Assembly (NCBI GenBank): GCA_050694015.1
Contig: JBOGWY010000023.1
Coordinates: forward strand, 1 to 5,047
Reading direction: 5' to 3'
Length of the DNA: 5,047 nucleotides
Origin: JBOGWY01 sp050694015
GTDB lineage: Bacteria > Actinomycetota > CADDZG01 > WHSQ01
This document shows positions 3,885 through 5,047 of this stretch, piece after piece (the stretch's first letter is position 1; each line of letters opens with the position of its first letter). Both the position numbers and the translations under genes were made by a program. The notes under the pieces were generated by a model. That model was not told the origin of the DNA. It saw only the letters and a program-made list of their open reading frames with translations, and made no database searches.

Positions 3885-5047
3885 TCATGACTTAAATCTG
3901 GGATCCGACATGCGCGGCGTGACCATCCCTACGGCCGTCGGCGCCCCGGGTAAACCGCCGGGGGTGGATCTGTACTCGGGCACCCCGACGCACGTGAACA
4001 GCAGCGCGTCGAGCGGTTCACCCAGCAACGCGGGGATCTCGCTGTCTATGAACGTCATACCGGATGCGCTCGCGCCGAGCGCGTACGCGAGGAGATGCAA
4101 CCGACCCTCGACGAGCCCGGCCGCCAGCTGCGCGTCGCGGTACGCCCGATCGTCCAGAGCTCGGATCTCGGTCGCGCCGATCGCAACGAAGGCGGCGTCG
4201 CTCGCGAGATCCTGCTCCAGGCAGATCCGGTAGAGCTCATCTCGCATGTCACCGGCGCGCGCGGGGGCCGAGAGATCGGGCCACCGGTAGAGACCGGGCC
4301 GGAGTCCCTCCACTTGATGCACCACCACGAAGTGCGGGACAGCGATCCCGCGCATGGCCACCGCCATGGATGTGCGCAACACGCTCTCTGGCAGGCCGCG
4401 CGTGCGGTCCATACGGCGCTGCGAGCCGCGCATGAGGATCACGGTCTCGACCGGATCGGTGTCCTGTACCAACACATCGACCGGCGCGCCCCGGCCCCAT
4501 GCGGAACCCAGCGTGTCGCGCTCCCCCGCCCGCTGCGCGGCCGTGACGAGCGGGAATTCAACGGGCGCCGAGTCGACGGCTCCTGCTGTCGTCGAACCCG
4601 TACCGTCGAGAGCGGGCTTGTCCTCGCCGAGAGCGATGACCGCCACGGGCCACTCGTTGGCGCCGTCGGCACATACGAGTTCACCGACCGTTACGTCAGT
4701 GAACCGCGTGTAGAGATGCGCGGTCACGCCTGCGGAGTCCGCGGCCGCCAGCATCTGGGCGAGCATCGTCCCTGCATCCCAGTAGACGTGCCGATAGCCG
4801 CGCTCGCGATACCGCCACCCGGTCCGCCACGGGACCCCGGTGACGACGATGCTCGGCTCGTCCGCGCGTGGCGGTGCTCCGATGAGAACGAGGTGGTGAT
4901 CGTGAGGGTGATACCAGTGCACCCCGGGGGGCAAGGCCGAGCCCTCGGGGACCGCCACGTACAACTCCAACGGGAAACGACCGCCCGCGGAACCCGCCGC
5001 CCGGTACAGAAACGTTCCGTACGGACGCTGTGTGGTGCGCACCACAC
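3885..5047 (-). CDS. Tandem-domain SagB/ThcOx-type nitroreductase-fold dehydrogenase (N-terminus cut by window edge)
   Basis: At least 386 residues are visible (numbered from a GTG at 5045); the gene very likely begins beyond the right edge because the first domain lacks its N-terminal part. Domain 1 (residues 1 to about 142) shows RAAGSAGGRFPLELYVAVPE (15-34), GVHWYHPHDHHLVLI (41-55), TGWRYRERGYRHVYWDAGTM (75-94), the helix LAQMLAAADSAGVTA, and EWPVAVIALGE (131-141). These are hallmarks of the FMN-binding nitroreductase fold in SagB/McbC-type enzymes, which oxidise azolines to azoles in peptide natural products. A poorly conserved linker follows (about 142-185). Domain 2 (about 186-360) repeats the pattern: SVLRTSMAVAMRGIAVP, GLRPGLYRWPDL, DDRAYRDAQLAAGLVEGRLHLLAYALGASASGMTF, then LLGEPLDALLFTCVGVPEYRS. 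The protein ends in a short Gly/Pro/Ala tail. No cyclodehydratase, YcaO or precursor peptide gene is visible here, so a peptide-modifying role is unproved; it may be a free-standing flavin dehydrogenase or reductase. The next gene downstream is 77 nt away. Confidence 0.85.
   Translation of the reverse strand, partial: VVRTTQRPYGTFLYRAAGSAGGRFPLELYVAVPEGSALPPGVHWYHPHDHHLVLIGAPPRADEPSIVVTGVPWRTGWRYRERGYRHVYWDAGTMLAQMLAAADSAGVTAHLYTRFTDVTVGELVCADGANEWPVAVIALGEDKPALDGTGSTTAGAVDSAPVEFPLVTAAQRAGERDTLGSAWGRGAPVDVLVQDTDPVETVILMRGSQRRMDRTRGLPESVLRTSMAVAMRGIAVPHFVVVHQVEGLRPGLYRWPDLSAPARAGDMRDELYRICLEQDLASDAAFVAIGATEIRALDDRAYRDAQLAAGLVEGRLHLLAYALGASASGMTFIDSEIPALLGEPLDALLFTCVGVPEYRSTPGGLPGAPTAVGMVTPRMSDPRFKS

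Noticed and set aside
1..5047. Defence island, CRISPR array, toxin-antitoxin pair, insertion sequence or tRNA
   Set aside because: I saw no repeat-spacer pattern, transposase motif, terminal inverted repeats or cloverleaf arms, and every sizeable interval is filled by the listed genes. The longest gap is 77 nt.

Overview
The window is GC-rich (by eye mid-60s percent), almost fully coding, and looks like ordinary chromosome of an actinobacterium, probably an uncultured or environmental lineage. This rests on the codon style (strong G/C third positions), a luciferase-like flavin/F420 oxidoreductase, an HAD-IB phosphatase with a C-terminal membrane anchor, a PH-domain-type membrane protein start, and several starts that lack a Shine-Dalgarno sequence but have a TANNNT -10 box 6-8 nt upstream, a layout common in Actinobacteria. 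No mobile element, CRISPR array, tRNA or rRNA was seen. The lineage call is inference.

Layout. Positions 1-1145 are read leftwards: a sugar phosphate isomerase/epimerase-like TIM barrel (366-1145), a 56-residue single-span small protein (144-314), and the start of a PH-domain-like membrane protein that runs off the left edge (1-137). Positions 1165-2356 are read rightwards: an HAD-IB phosphatase with a C-terminal anchor (1165-1989), then, 10 nt later, a fused two-unit 4-oxalocrotonate-tautomerase-like protein (2000-2356). These two groups diverge from a 19-nt gap that seems to hold overlapping -10 elements for both directions. Positions 2358-5047 are read leftwards again: a two-domain SagB/ThcOx-type nitroreductase-fold protein cut by the right edge (3885-5047), a 77-nt gap with a hairpin and a promoter candidate, an LLM-class oxidoreductase (2887-3807), and 13 nt later a 171-residue protein of unknown function (2358-2873). 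The tautomerase and the unknown gene converge, with their stop codons inside one short palindrome.

The genes do not form an obvious single pathway. The most plausible functional pairs are HAD phosphatase with tautomerase, LLM oxidoreductase with the 171-residue protein, and the 56-residue membrane peptide with the PH-domain protein, all based on spacing only. I found no convincing defence, toxin-antitoxin or biosynthetic system. The points that best repay a second look are the compact bidirectional leaderless promoter, the tautomerase whose two halves both carry Trp where 4-OT has catalytic Arg39, the unknown 171-residue gene, the 56-residue protein, and the tandem SagB-type enzyme.
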